NCBI RefSeq assembly: GCF_001423845.1
Contig: NZ_LMPM01000001.1
Span: forward strand, 1,341,493-1,405,492
Source: Sphingomonas sp. Leaf357
Lineage (GTDB): Bacteria; Pseudomonadota; Alphaproteobacteria; Sphingomonadales; Sphingomonadaceae
DNA length: 64,000 nt
Direction: 5' to 3'
The notes beneath the pieces were generated by a model. The model had not been told where the DNA came from and did not search any database. It saw only the letters and a list, made by a program, of their open reading frames with translations. Positions 1 to 8,240 of this stretch are shown one piece after another (position 1 is the first letter of the stretch; the number at the start of each line of letters is the position of its first letter). Both the position numbers and the translations under genes were made by a program.

Positions 1-7
1 GGGGGGT

Positions 8-30
8 GGCCCGGCAGGTGCTGCCGGACC
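8..30. other. Short GC-rich hairpin at the window start
   Basis: Arms GGCCCGGCA and TGCCGGACC face each other across a 5-nt loop, with one mismatch. No T-run follows on either strand, so it is not a clear terminator. It may be the end of a feature lying outside the window. Confidence 0.3.
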
Positions 31-60
31 TGTAATCGCTCATGACTTGAGATTTGACCA

Positions 61-148
61 CCGTTCGTCCTGAGCTTGTCGAAGGACGCGTTCCGATCGC
101 CGCCGGAGATTGTGGAACACGTGCTTCGACAAGCTCGGCACGAACGGG
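61..148. repeat. Type A palindromic repeat pair
   Basis: Two inverted arms lie about 30 bp apart. Each arm reads TTCGTCC, then TGAG, the loop CTTGT, then CGAAGGACG, so it can fold on itself as well as pair with its partner. The same arm type recurs near 15.7, 29.8, 31.2, 42.5, 50.7 and 60.9 kb. The region 1-180 holds no credible gene; a 60-codon ORF here is only the repeat read through. Confidence 0.85.
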
Positions 149-180
149 TTTAAAGTCATTGTGCCCTAAGTTGGCCCGGA

Positions 181-1272
181 TCAGCGTGCGTCGAGATCCT
201 CCAGCTGCTTCACCTGATGCATCGGGCAGCCGTTGAAATCGGCGCGATAGCCGGCGGAATATTCGTACGCCTCCCGTCGGGCGCGGTTTACGCCGCCGAG
301 CGGCTGATGCGCGGCCAGGCCGTGCCACGGGCTGAAGGACAGCACATCCTCGCGCGCCTGGCTCGCGCCGTTTTCCCAAGACAGTTGGGCCGCGACCGTC
401 AGGGTCGCGACCGGAATGAACGGACTGAGCTTCTCGTCCCACTCCACCGTCGGATCCTCGACCGGCATCTTCTCCAGATCGGTGCAGAGCTGCACGCAGA
501 ATTGCCATGTGCCGCCATTCTCGATGATCCGCTCGCGTACGTCCTCGCGCAACGCATCGGGGCGGCCGTGAACATTCACGATGTCGCCGGTCACCTCGGT
601 CAGGCCGGCCGACACCGGCCGCAGCGAGAATTTCGCGATATGGTCGCCGTAGCGATAGGGGGTTTGCGAGAAATAGGTCTCGCCCAACGGATGCACCTCG
701 GGCGCACCGCCGAGCTGCGTGACCAGAGCGGATTTTCCGCCCAGCGCCTCGATCGCGCTTTCCACCACGCGCAGCGTGGCCGACAGCACCTTCTTGGCGC
801 CCTCCGCCTTGTCGGTGGTCGCGGCCAGCAGCTTCAGGTTCTTGAGGAAGCTCGCGGGGTCCGGCGCGCCGAAGACGGGCGCGTTGACCATGATGAAGTC
901 CTGCTCGCCATCTTCCGCGCCCGGCAGCCGTTCACCCGGCACGCCGAACACCTTGAGCGCGACACCGCGGCCCGAACTGACCGAATCGTCCAGGATATCG
1001 CCGGGCGCGGTCGAGATGCGCAGCACCGCGTCATATTCGCCGGCTTCGGCGAACAGGCCCTGCGCCAGTTCCGGGGGCAGATCGTCCAGCACGGTGAAGG
1101 TGCCGGTGACGATGCCATGCCCCTTGGCGTGCACGCTGCGCACGGCATGACCGTAATCCTTCGACGTCGTGTCGAGGATCGTCTTGAACGCGGCCTTCAG
1201 GCCCTGAACGGTTTCGGCTTCGTCGGGCTTGGGCTGTTCGACGGACGGGGCATAGGCGACGGGGCTGTTCAT
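181..1272 (-). CDS. Catalase-family haem protein
   Basis: A 363-residue protein of the short, SrpA-like catalase-related family, predicted to bind haem and act on peroxides. It is much shorter than classical catalases (about 480 or more). Visible family features are His48 in the N-terminal RSVHAKGHG segment, VLRIST (84-89), VNAPVF (129-134) and, near the C-terminus, HQPLGG followed by NRARREAYEY (329-338), which should carry the proximal tyrosine. There is no signal peptide, so it is probably cytoplasmic. The ATG at 1272 is preferred over an in-frame TTG one codon earlier; GAAGGA lies upstream. It is separated from the thioesterase by 58 bp and may be transcribed with the metE group. The exact activity, catalase or organic peroxidase, is not clear from sequence. 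Confidence 0.85.
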   Translation of the reverse strand: MNSPVAYAPSVEQPKPDEAETVQGLKAAFKTILDTTSKDYGHAVRSVHAKGHGIVTGTFTVLDDLPPELAQGLFAEAGEYDAVLRISTAPGDILDDSVSSGRGVALKVFGVPGERLPGAEDGEQDFIMVNAPVFGAPDPASFLKNLKLLAATTDKAEGAKKVLSATLRVVESAIEALGGKSALVTQLGGAPEVHPLGETYFSQTPYRYGDHIAKFSLRPVSAGLTEVTGDIVNVHGRPDALREDVRERIIENGGTWQFCVQLCTDLEKMPVEDPTVEWDEKLSPFIPVATLTVAAQLSWENGASQAREDVLSFSPWHGLAAHQPLGGVNRARREAYEYSAGYRADFNGCPMHQVKQLEDLDAR

Positions 1273-1330
1273 CAAAGATGGTCCTTCGTTGAGGATGTCT
1301 CATGATCAACGCCCCGATCCGGATTTTGGC

Positions 1331-2119
1331 TCAATCCGCCGGATTATTTTCCCCTGATCGTTGTGAGATAGCCCGTGATCGCCCGTCGGAGCCGACCGCA
1401 ACCATGACGAATTCGGCCGATGCCGCGTGGCGGCGCTCCGCCGTCAGCAGATCCTCCGACCACAATTGCACGTCCACCCGCAGCGAACTGCGCCCGGCCA
1501 TGCTGACGCGCGCGATCAGTTCGATCATCTCGCCCTCGCGGATCGGCGCGCGGAAATCGATCCGATCGGACGCCGCCATCACCATCACCGCTCTGGCATG
1601 GCGAGTCGCGGCGATGAACGCGGCCTTGCCCAGCATGCGCAGCGCATCGCCGCCGAACAGCGTGCCGTAATGGTTGGTCTGCGGTGGGAAGACCATGTCC
1701 ATCATGTGCAGCGCGTCGTCGGCCGCGGGCGGTTCGGGCAGGATTGGGGGCAGGGGGCCGCAATCGTTTTTCGCCGCGACCAGGGTGAAGGCCCCGCGCG
1801 TGCACAGGCGCCGCTCGCCGCTGAGCAATGCCTCCGCCACCAGTTCGACCTCGACATCGCAGGACCGCGCCCCGACGCGCACGATCCGCCCGGTCGCCTC
1901 GATCAGTTCGCCCTTCAGAGCGGGCGCGGTGAAATCGATGCGTTGCGAGGCGGCGGTGACGAACGGCGCGCGGCCATGGCGCGAGGCGGCAAGGAACGCC
2001 ACCTTGTCCATATGCGCCAGCGCCACGCCGCCGAACAGCGTGCCGTGATGGTTGGTGTCGCCCGGAAAGATCATGTCGATCAACCGGACGACGCCCGCCG
2101 AATGCGTCACCGCCGCCAT
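1331..2119 (-). CDS. Acyl-CoA thioesterase with two hotdog domains
   Basis: A 262-residue protein made of two homologous hotdog domains. Repeat 1 carries MIFPGDTNHHGTLFGG (residues about 16-31) and repeat 2 carries MVFPPQTNHYGTLFGG (about 142-157). The N(H/Y)xGTLFGG motif holds the catalytic Asn and Asp region of BACH/YciA-type acyl-CoA hydrolases. Predicted to hydrolyse acyl-CoA to free acid and CoA in the cytoplasm. Bacterial members usually have one domain and work as multimers; here both halves are on one chain, as in eukaryotic BACH/BFIT proteins. It starts 4 bp after the metE stop, so the two are probably co-transcribed and this gene may share B12 control, although its substrate has no obvious link to methionine. 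Confidence 0.9.
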   Translation of the reverse strand: MAAVTHSAGVVRLIDMIFPGDTNHHGTLFGGVALAHMDKVAFLAASRHGRAPFVTAASQRIDFTAPALKGELIEATGRIVRVGARSCDVEVELVAEALLSGERRLCTRGAFTLVAAKNDCGPLPPILPEPPAADDALHMMDMVFPPQTNHYGTLFGGDALRMLGKAAFIAATRHARAVMVMAASDRIDFRAPIREGEMIELIARVSMAGRSSLRVDVQLWSEDLLTAERRHAASAEFVMVAVGSDGRSRAISQRSGENNPAD

Positions 2120-2123
2120 CGCC

Positions 2124-4427
2124 TTACGCCTCGACCATCAGATCGGCGCGCAACGTCCGCGCCGCCGCGACCATCGCCGCGATCGCCGGCTTCACCTCTT
2201 CCCACTTGCGCGTCTTCAGCCCGCAATCGGGATTGACCCACAATTGGTCGGGATGGAGGTGAAGCTGGGCCAGTCGCATCAGCGCGACCATCTCGTCCTC
2301 GCCCGGAACGCGCGGGGCGTGGATGTCGTACACCCCCGGCCCGATCGCGCTCGGATAGCGATAGCGCGCGAAGCCGTCGAGCAGCTCCATCTGCGACCGC
2401 GCCGTCTCGATCGAGATCACATCGGTGTCCATCGCGCCGATCGCCGGCAGGATGTCGTTGAACTCCGAATAGCACATATGGGTGTGGATCTGGGTCGCAT
2501 CGCCGACCCCCGCCGCCGAGAGCCGGAAGCAATCGACCGCCCAGTCGAGATAGTGCTGCCAGTCGCGCTTGCGCAGCGGCAGGCCCTCGCGCAGCGCGGC
2601 TTCGTCGATCTGGATCGCCTTGCAACCCGCCGCTTCGAGATCGGTCACCTCGTCGCGGATCGCGAAGGCGATCTGGCGGCACGATGCCTCGCGCGGTTGA
2701 TCGTCACGCACGAACGACCAGTTGAGGATCGTCACCGGGCCGGTCAGCATGCCCTTCATCGGCCTGTCGGTCAGGCCCTGCGCATAGCGCCACCACGCGA
2801 CCGTCATCGGTTCGGGTCGCGAAACATCGCCGAACAGGATCGGCGGCCGCACGCAGCGCGACCCGTAGCTCTGCACCCAGCCGCTGACGGTGAAGGCGAA
2901 ACCGGCGAGTTGCTCGCCGAAATACTGCACCATGTCGTTACGTTCGAATTCGCCGTGGACGAGCATGTCGAGCCCGATCTCCTCCTGCCAGCGCACCGCG
3001 CGCGCGGTCTCCTCGCGCAGGAAATCCTGGTATTCCGCATCGCCCAGATTGCCGCGAACATGCTCGGCGCGGGCGTGGCGCACCTCGGCGGTCTGCGGGA
3101 AGGAGCCGATCGTGGTGGTCGGGAAGGCGGGCAGGTTCAGCACCGCCGCCTGCGCCGCGATCCGCTCGGGATGGCCCGACCGCCGCTCGCGCTGGTCGGG
3201 CGTGGCGGCGGCGATGCGCGCCGCGACCTTCGGATCGTGGATGCGCGGCGACACCTTGCGCGCGGCGGCGGCCTCGGTCGAGGCCGACAGCGCGGTGGCG
3301 ACGCTGGCGCGGCCATCGTTGAGCGCGCGCTTCAGGATCGCGAGTTCCTCGATCTTCTGCACCGCGAAGGCCAACCATTGCGTCACCTCGTCGTCCAGCT
3401 TCCGCTCCAGGGCGAGATCGACCGGCACGTGCAGCAGCGAGCAGGACGGCGCGAGGATGAGGTCGCGCGTCGCGGCGATCGGGGCGATCCGGTCGAGCAG
3501 GGCCGCGAGATCGGCGCGCCAGATGTTGCGCCCGTCGATCACGCCCAGCGACAGCAGCAGCGATCTGGGCGCGCTGGCCAGCACGGCATCGAGTTGCTGC
3601 GGCGCGCGGACCAGATCGACGTGAAGCCCGGCGACCGGCAGCGAGGCCGCGAAGGACAGATTGTCGTCCAGCCCGCCGAAATAGGTCGTCAGCATCAGGC
3701 TGGGTCCGCTGCGCGACAGCCGGGCATAAGCGCGCGTCAGCGCCTTGCGCTGCCTCTCGTCCAGATCGAGCACCAGCACCGGCTCGTCGATCTGCACCCA
3801 GGCCGCGCCGGCATTGGCCAACTGCCCGAGGATGACGGTGTAGAGGCCCAGGACCTCATCGAGGAAATCGAACGGATCGACGTCGCGACCCTTGGCCAGG
3901 CTCAGCCACGTCACCGGGCCGAGCAGCACCGGGCGGGTCTCATATCCTTGCGCCTTGGCCTCGCGATATTCGTCGACGATCTTCAGCGTGTTGAGCGCCA
4001 GCTTCTGCCCGGCCTGCAGTTCCGGCACCATGTAGTGATAGTTGGTGTCGAACCATTTGGTCATCTCGCACGCCGTCTGGCTGGCATGGCCGTGGCCGCA
4101 ATCGTCGCCCGCCCCGGTCGTGCCACGCGCCATCGCGAAATAGGTCGCCAGATCGGCCTCGCCATGCGCCGCGCCGTAGCGCTCGGGGATCGCGCCGAGC
4201 ATCACGCTGGTGTCGAGCACATGATCGTAGAGCGAGAAGTCGTTGGAGGGCAGCCAATCGGCTCCCAGCGCGCGCTGGCGCGCCCAGGCGGCGGTGCGCA
4301 GGCCGGCGGCGGATTCGAGCAGGTCGGCCTCGCTCGATTTGCCCGACCAATAATTTTCGAGCGCGAACTTCAGTTCGCGGCGCGGGCCGATGCGCGGAAA
4401 GCCCAAGGTGGCGACGGTGACGGTCAT
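2124..4427 (-). CDS. metE: Cobalamin-independent methionine synthase
   Basis: 5-methyltetrahydropteroyltriglutamate-homocysteine methyltransferase, 767 residues, the usual family length. It transfers the methyl group of 5-methyl-THF-polyglutamate to homocysteine without B12. The N-terminal FPRIGPRRELKFALE substrate segment, the central linker PTTTIGSFPQT, and the zinc ligands of the C-terminal barrel (HGEFERNDMV, the Cys of MCYSEF, the Cys of NPDCGLKTR) are all present. The start follows TATGAAGA. A cobalamin riboswitch lies directly upstream, the classical arrangement that shuts off MetE when B12 is available for MetH; MetH itself is not in this window. Confidence 0.98.
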   Translation of the reverse strand: MTVTVATLGFPRIGPRRELKFALENYWSGKSSEADLLESAAGLRTAAWARQRALGADWLPSNDFSLYDHVLDTSVMLGAIPERYGAAHGEADLATYFAMARGTTGAGDDCGHGHASQTACEMTKWFDTNYHYMVPELQAGQKLALNTLKIVDEYREAKAQGYETRPVLLGPVTWLSLAKGRDVDPFDFLDEVLGLYTVILGQLANAGAAWVQIDEPVLVLDLDERQRKALTRAYARLSRSGPSLMLTTYFGGLDDNLSFAASLPVAGLHVDLVRAPQQLDAVLASAPRSLLLSLGVIDGRNIWRADLAALLDRIAPIAATRDLILAPSCSLLHVPVDLALERKLDDEVTQWLAFAVQKIEELAILKRALNDGRASVATALSASTEAAAARKVSPRIHDPKVAARIAAATPDQRERRSGHPERIAAQAAVLNLPAFPTTTIGSFPQTAEVRHARAEHVRGNLGDAEYQDFLREETARAVRWQEEIGLDMLVHGEFERNDMVQYFGEQLAGFAFTVSGWVQSYGSRCVRPPILFGDVSRPEPMTVAWWRYAQGLTDRPMKGMLTGPVTILNWSFVRDDQPREASCRQIAFAIRDEVTDLEAAGCKAIQIDEAALREGLPLRKRDWQHYLDWAVDCFRLSAAGVGDATQIHTHMCYSEFNDILPAIGAMDTDVISIETARSQMELLDGFARYRYPSAIGPGVYDIHAPRVPGEDEMVALMRLAQLHLHPDQLWVNPDCGLKTRKWEEVKPAIAAMVAAARTLRADLMVEA

Positions 4428-4544
4428 TCTTCATACCCCGATGAGAAGCGGGGCAGAGACGGGACACGAGCAGGACGCGCGAACGGACAAGGCCCGGCCA
4501 CGGCATGCAAGCGGCCAGCCCGGACACCCCGCCGGTGGACGTTA

Positions 4545-4740
4545 TCGCGTCGGAGGCAGGTCTCCTGGCTCGCGGGTCGTCACGTCGGCCTGGCCTTCCC
4601 GACGGCTCGCACCGTCAGTGACACTCGATGGCCGCCGCTCGCCGCTTACAGTTGCGGGGGCAGCGCCGGCATTGCGCCCGTCAAGGCGCGCACCGGCTTC
4701 CCGTCTTAGCTCCGCGCATCCGCATGCACGGAGAACCTCG
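4545..4740 (-). promoter_or_regulatory. Cobalamin riboswitch upstream of metE
   Basis: Read on the minus strand, the region holds the diagnostic cobalamin-aptamer blocks in order: GAAGCCGGTG (4691-4700), a CCCGCAACTGTAAGCGGC core (about 4642-4658), a central stem-loop arm, and the B12-box-like AGCCAGGAGACCTGCC (4555-4570). This matches the class described in Rfam as RF00174. About 115 nt separate the aptamer from the metE start; a GC-rich hairpin at about 4519-4535 (CCACCGGCGGGG side) could serve the expression platform. The expected effect is repression of metE when adenosylcobalamin or another B12 form is bound. Confidence 0.95.
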
Positions 4741-4816
4741 ACCCGCCAAACATCCCAGCAACGGGGGACGGGGTCAAGGTGTCATATAAAGAAATCTTTA
4801 TATGAGATCGAATAGA

Positions 4817-5038
4817 TCAGGCGGCGACCTCGACCATGCAGGTCTTGGCCGGACCCTCGGCCAGCGCATCGGCAAGTTGCAGCAGGCCGTCCGCGCTTTC
4901 CGGGCAATTGGGGCGGGCCTTGGCCGCGGTCTCCTGCAGCGTCGAGACGATCGTCTTGACCGCGTGGCGATCGATCGTGCCGCTGCGGCGCAGGCCGATC
5001 AGGATGGCTTTCAGGGCGAGATGCTGTTCGCAGTGCAC
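4817..5038 (-). CDS. Small hypothetical protein (73 aa)
   Basis: A 73-residue soluble protein of unknown function. The start is GTG, preceded by the strong Shine-Dalgarno AGGAGAAA at a good distance, which is the main reason to accept it. It has no signal peptide or membrane segment, is mostly helical in appearance (LKAILIGLRRSG, LLQLADALAEG), and has three cysteines (residues 3, 45 and 67). It lies alone between the metE riboswitch and the TonB-receptor promoter region, on the same strand as metE. I do not recognise a family. Confidence 0.6.
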   Translation of the reverse strand: MHCEQHLALKAILIGLRRSGTIDRHAVKTIVSTLQETAAKARPNCPESADGLLQLADALAEGPAKTCMVEVAA

Positions 5039-5080
5039 CGACTTTCTCCTAAAGGAATCGACCTCTGGCGGGTCATGTAA

Positions 5081-5431
5081 CCGTCACAGGATATCACCCG
5101 AAAGCATTATGCCGCAAGATCATGTCGTTGGCACGGCGTCGGTCGATCGCTTGAACCGCAAGGGCAAGACTTTAATTTAAAGCCTGACCGATGTGACATT
5201 TTCTCAATAATACATCGATGTTATTTCTAGCAAGTCGTGTCATTGATGGCGGAGAGCTGATTTCTGCTGAAGATGAAGATAGTATTAAAAGAAGCTATAC
5301 TTTGAAAATATGGATTATGACGCCAAAATAACCTTACAATACTATTTGTGTTACAGTCTTCGTAACAATCCTGACCCATATGCTGTGTAGCGGCCCCCGT
5401 AACGAGTTTCTAAAAACCAAAGGGGCTTCAC
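5081..5431 (+). promoter_or_regulatory. AT-rich control region of the TonB receptor, with an inverted repeat
   Basis: This stretch has no gene. From about 5170 to 5375 it is strikingly AT-rich against a GC-rich background. At 5349-5367 it has a perfect inverted repeat, TGTTAC and GTAACA separated by 7 bp, about 65 bp before the receptor start, and a further GTAAC at 5399-5403. The size and symmetry fit a dimeric repressor or activator operator. No match to a Fur box was seen. The regulator is unknown. Confidence 0.5.
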
Positions 5432-8062
5432 ATGCGTTCTCACTCCAACCTCCGGCTGCGTCTGTTGATCGGCACCGCGCTGATCGCCGCGACCGCGTCG
5501 CCGGTGTTCGCCGCCGAAACGCCGGTGGCCGCCCCGGCCGCCACCCCCGTGGCCGACCCCGTTCCCGCCGCCGATCCCGCCCCGGCCGGTGACGATCAGC
5601 TGAGCGAAGTCGTCGTCACCGCGACTCGCCGCGAGACCAATCTGCAGAAGACTCCGATCTCGATCAGCGTGCTCAGCACCCAGGCGATCGCGGATCGTCA
5701 TGTGCTCAGCCTGTTCAATCTGGCCGACGGCTCGATCCCATCGCTGCGCATCGCGACGTTCGAGGCACGCCAGTCGGCGCTGACGATCGGCATCCGCGGG
5801 ATCGTCCCGTACGACCAGAACCAGACCGCGCGCGACGGCGGCGTCGGCGTCTATATCGACGGCGTGGCGCTCGGAAAGACTCAGGGCCTGAACGCCGCCT
5901 TGTTCGATATCGAGCGGATCGAAGTGCTGAAAGGTCCGCAGGGCACGCTGTTCGGCCGCAATACCGAAGGCGGCGCGCTGTCGCTCGTGTCCAAGGCACC
6001 GAGCGGCGTGTTCGGCGGTCGCGTCACCGGCGGGGTGGGCAATTACGGTGCGCGCAATGCCGACGTGCATCTCGACCTGCCGGCCTTCCACGACATCGCG
6101 GTGAAGATCGACGGCGTGTACCAGCATCAGGACCCGACCGTGAAGGATCCGCTTTCCGGCTCCACCGGCTGGAACTATTACGATCGCAAGGGCGGTAGGA
6201 TCGCCGCGCGCTGGCAGCCGGTCGACGGCTTCACCGCGGATTTCGCGTACGACTACGCGAAGGACGAGAACACGCCGCAATACAGCCAGCTGATCAACTA
6301 CAATCCCAACGGCTATGCCGTCGGCACGTACAACGCCGCGGGCGCATTGCTGCTCAATGGCGTCGCCTGCGGCGGCACCATCGCCGCCGGCAGCACCAAG
6401 CCCATCTGCATCGCGCCGAAGGGGCCGTTGGTCGGCGTGCATCCCGAACGCCAGACCGTCGCCGACGTCGGCGTTCCCCAGCAGCCGAGCGTCGATATCA
6501 CGCATGGTTTCTCGGCCAATTTGAAGTACAAGCTCGCACCGTGGATCGAGCTGCGCTCGATTACCGCATGGCGCGGCGTCAGCACCGATCAGTGGGATAA
6601 TTCCGGCGGCCCGGAGCGCAGCACGTTCGCGCCCTTCGTCCCCAATACGGCCAATCCGACCGCCATCAACACGACCGGCACGTTCAGCCGCTACAGTCTG
6701 TCGTACCTCCGCCAGCACCAGTTCAGCCAGGAATTCCAGGCCGTCGGCAGCGTGCCGCAGTTCGATTACGTCGTCGGCGCATATTACTACACCGAACACG
6801 CGACCGAATATGCCGCGACGCCGCTCAGCAACCAGTGGAACAGCGACGGCACGGCCTATACCGTGCGCAGCCCGATCCCGGGCAATTCCTCCGCGATCAC
6901 CAGCGCCAATTCCGGCTATCAGCAATACGATCCGTCGTGCAACAACACGCTGGGCGCAACGGTGCCCCAGTTCGCCAACAGCTGCCAGTTCATCACGCGC
7001 GCCAGCCAGGCCACGGACCACAATTACTCGCTGTTCGGCAATCTGACCTTCTCGCCGGAAGCGCTGGGCGACGTCGTGCACATCACGGCCGGCGGGCGCT
7101 GGACCAAGGACGATCGCCACGGCACGCTCTACGTCGTCAACAACCGTTCCGATCTGATCACGACCGGCGTCGTGTCGCCGTTCTCGTTCAAGAACAGCAT
7201 CAGCCGGTTCGATCCGATGTTCAACATCGCGTTCGACGCGACGCCGGACGTCCATCTCTACGCCAAATATGCCACGGGCTTCCGCGCCGGCGGCGCCAAC
7301 GACCGCTCGCTCCAGTTCAACGCGTTCGGCCCCGAATCGGTCAAATCGTACGAAGTCGGCGCGAAGATGGACTTCTTCCAGCATCGCGCGCGCCTGAACC
7401 TGGCCGGCTACATCATGGACCGCAGCAACACGCAGTTCGACTTCGACTATTTCGATACGAACGGTTCGAGCATCACCAACGGCAGCCATCTCGAGCAGAC
7501 CATCAATGCCGGCAACAGCAAGATCCGCGGGATCGAAGCCGATCTCACGGTGAAGCCGGTCGACGGGCTGACGCTGGGCGGTTCCTACGCCTACACGTAC
7601 TGGAAGGCGCCGTCGGCGGTGAGCCCGCTGGGCGGCGGGCTGCAGCAATTGTACATCGTCTATACGCCGAATAATGCCGCGTCCGGCACGATCGACTATG
7701 AAATCCCGGTCGGCGGCGACACGACCAAGGTGCGCTTCCACCTCGACGGCAACTACGCCAGCAGCCAGTACAGCTTCCAGCTCGAGCCGACCAAGACCGA
7801 TGCCAGCTTCGTCGTAAACGGGCGCCTCGCGCTGGCCGATATCGCGGTGAACGATCACAACAAGGTCACCCTATCGGTATGGGCGCGCAACCTGTTCGAC
7901 ACGACGTACATCTATCGTCGTTCGGCGGCGAATTCGTCGCCGGTGCTGAACGTCGGCGCGAACGGTGCGCTGATATCGACCAATTACGGCGGCATCCTCG
8001 GCGATTATGCCAACTTCAACCCGCCCCGCACCTGGGGGCTGGAAGTGTCGGCGAAGTTCTAG
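5432..8062 (+). CDS. TonB-dependent outer-membrane receptor
   Basis: An 876-residue receptor. Residues 1-27 are a Sec signal peptide (positive N-terminus, LLIGTALIAATASPVFA), followed by an Ala/Pro-rich linker. A TonB-box-like segment SEVVVTATRRE (about 53-63) opens the plug domain, which includes the typical IERIEVLKGPQGTLFGRNTEGGAL (about residues 165-188). The rest is a 22-strand barrel ending in the aromatic-terminated SAKF expected of BAM substrates. It imports a siderophore, vitamin or glycan at the expense of proton motive force through TonB-ExbBD; the substrate cannot be read from the sequence. The start follows AGGGGC. Its own AT-rich promoter region with a palindromic operator candidate lies upstream. 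Confidence 0.93.
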   Translation: MRSHSNLRLRLLIGTALIAATASPVFAAETPVAAPAATPVADPVPAADPAPAGDDQLSEVVVTATRRETNLQKTPISISVLSTQAIADRHVLSLFNLADGSIPSLRIATFEARQSALTIGIRGIVPYDQNQTARDGGVGVYIDGVALGKTQGLNAALFDIERIEVLKGPQGTLFGRNTEGGALSLVSKAPSGVFGGRVTGGVGNYGARNADVHLDLPAFHDIAVKIDGVYQHQDPTVKDPLSGSTGWNYYDRKGGRIAARWQPVDGFTADFAYDYAKDENTPQYSQLINYNPNGYAVGTYNAAGALLLNGVACGGTIAAGSTKPICIAPKGPLVGVHPERQTVADVGVPQQPSVDITHGFSANLKYKLAPWIELRSITAWRGVSTDQWDNSGGPERSTFAPFVPNTANPTAINTTGTFSRYSLSYLRQHQFSQEFQAVGSVPQFDYVVGAYYYTEHATEYAATPLSNQWNSDGTAYTVRSPIPGNSSAITSANSGYQQYDPSCNNTLGATVPQFANSCQFITRASQATDHNYSLFGNLTFSPEALGDVVHITAGGRWTKDDRHGTLYVVNNRSDLITTGVVSPFSFKNSISRFDPMFNIAFDATPDVHLYAKYATGFRAGGANDRSLQFNAFGPESVKSYEVGAKMDFFQHRARLNLAGYIMDRSNTQFDFDYFDTNGSSITNGSHLEQTINAGNSKIRGIEADLTVKPVDGLTLGGSYAYTYWKAPSAVSPLGGGLQQLYIVYTPNNAASGTIDYEIPVGGDTTKVRFHLDGNYASSQYSFQLEPTKTDASFVVNGRLALADIAVNDHNKVTLSVWARNLFDTTYIYRRSAANSSPVLNVGANGALISTNYGGILGDYANFNPPRTWGLEVSAKF

Positions 8063-8173
8063 AGCTTCCCGTCAGGCGATCGAGACAGGGTCCGGGCGGT
8101 GATCGTCACCCCCAGGGTTTTGTCTGCGACCGGGAGCTTGACGACTTTGGGTTGAGTCGCGGTGTTTTTGCAT

Positions 8174-8202
8174 CGTCATTCCCGCTTTCGCGGGAATGAC
8201 GG
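8174..8202. repeat. Type C hairpin, single arm, after the TonB receptor
   Basis: CGTCATTCCCGC, loop TTTC, GCGGGAATGACG: one near-perfect hairpin of type C. It is the only recognisable element between the receptor and the convergent histidine-kinase gene and may help end or stabilise the receptor mRNA. Confidence 0.8.
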
Positions 8203-8240
8203 AGGATGAGCTTCAACCTCACGTCGTCATGCTCTAGGGG

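Noticed and set aside
54..236. A 60-codon plus-strand frame at the window start
   Set aside because: It translates a type A repeat doublet (VRPELVEGR...) and overlaps the catalase gene end.
5351..7858. Long antisense open frames (835 codons here; similar ones at 16569-19256, 37685-40195, 57254-60091 and elsewhere)
   Set aside because: They lie opposite strongly supported genes and are rich in Arg, Gly, Ala and Asp as expected of reversed high-GC coding DNA. They have no domain signature.
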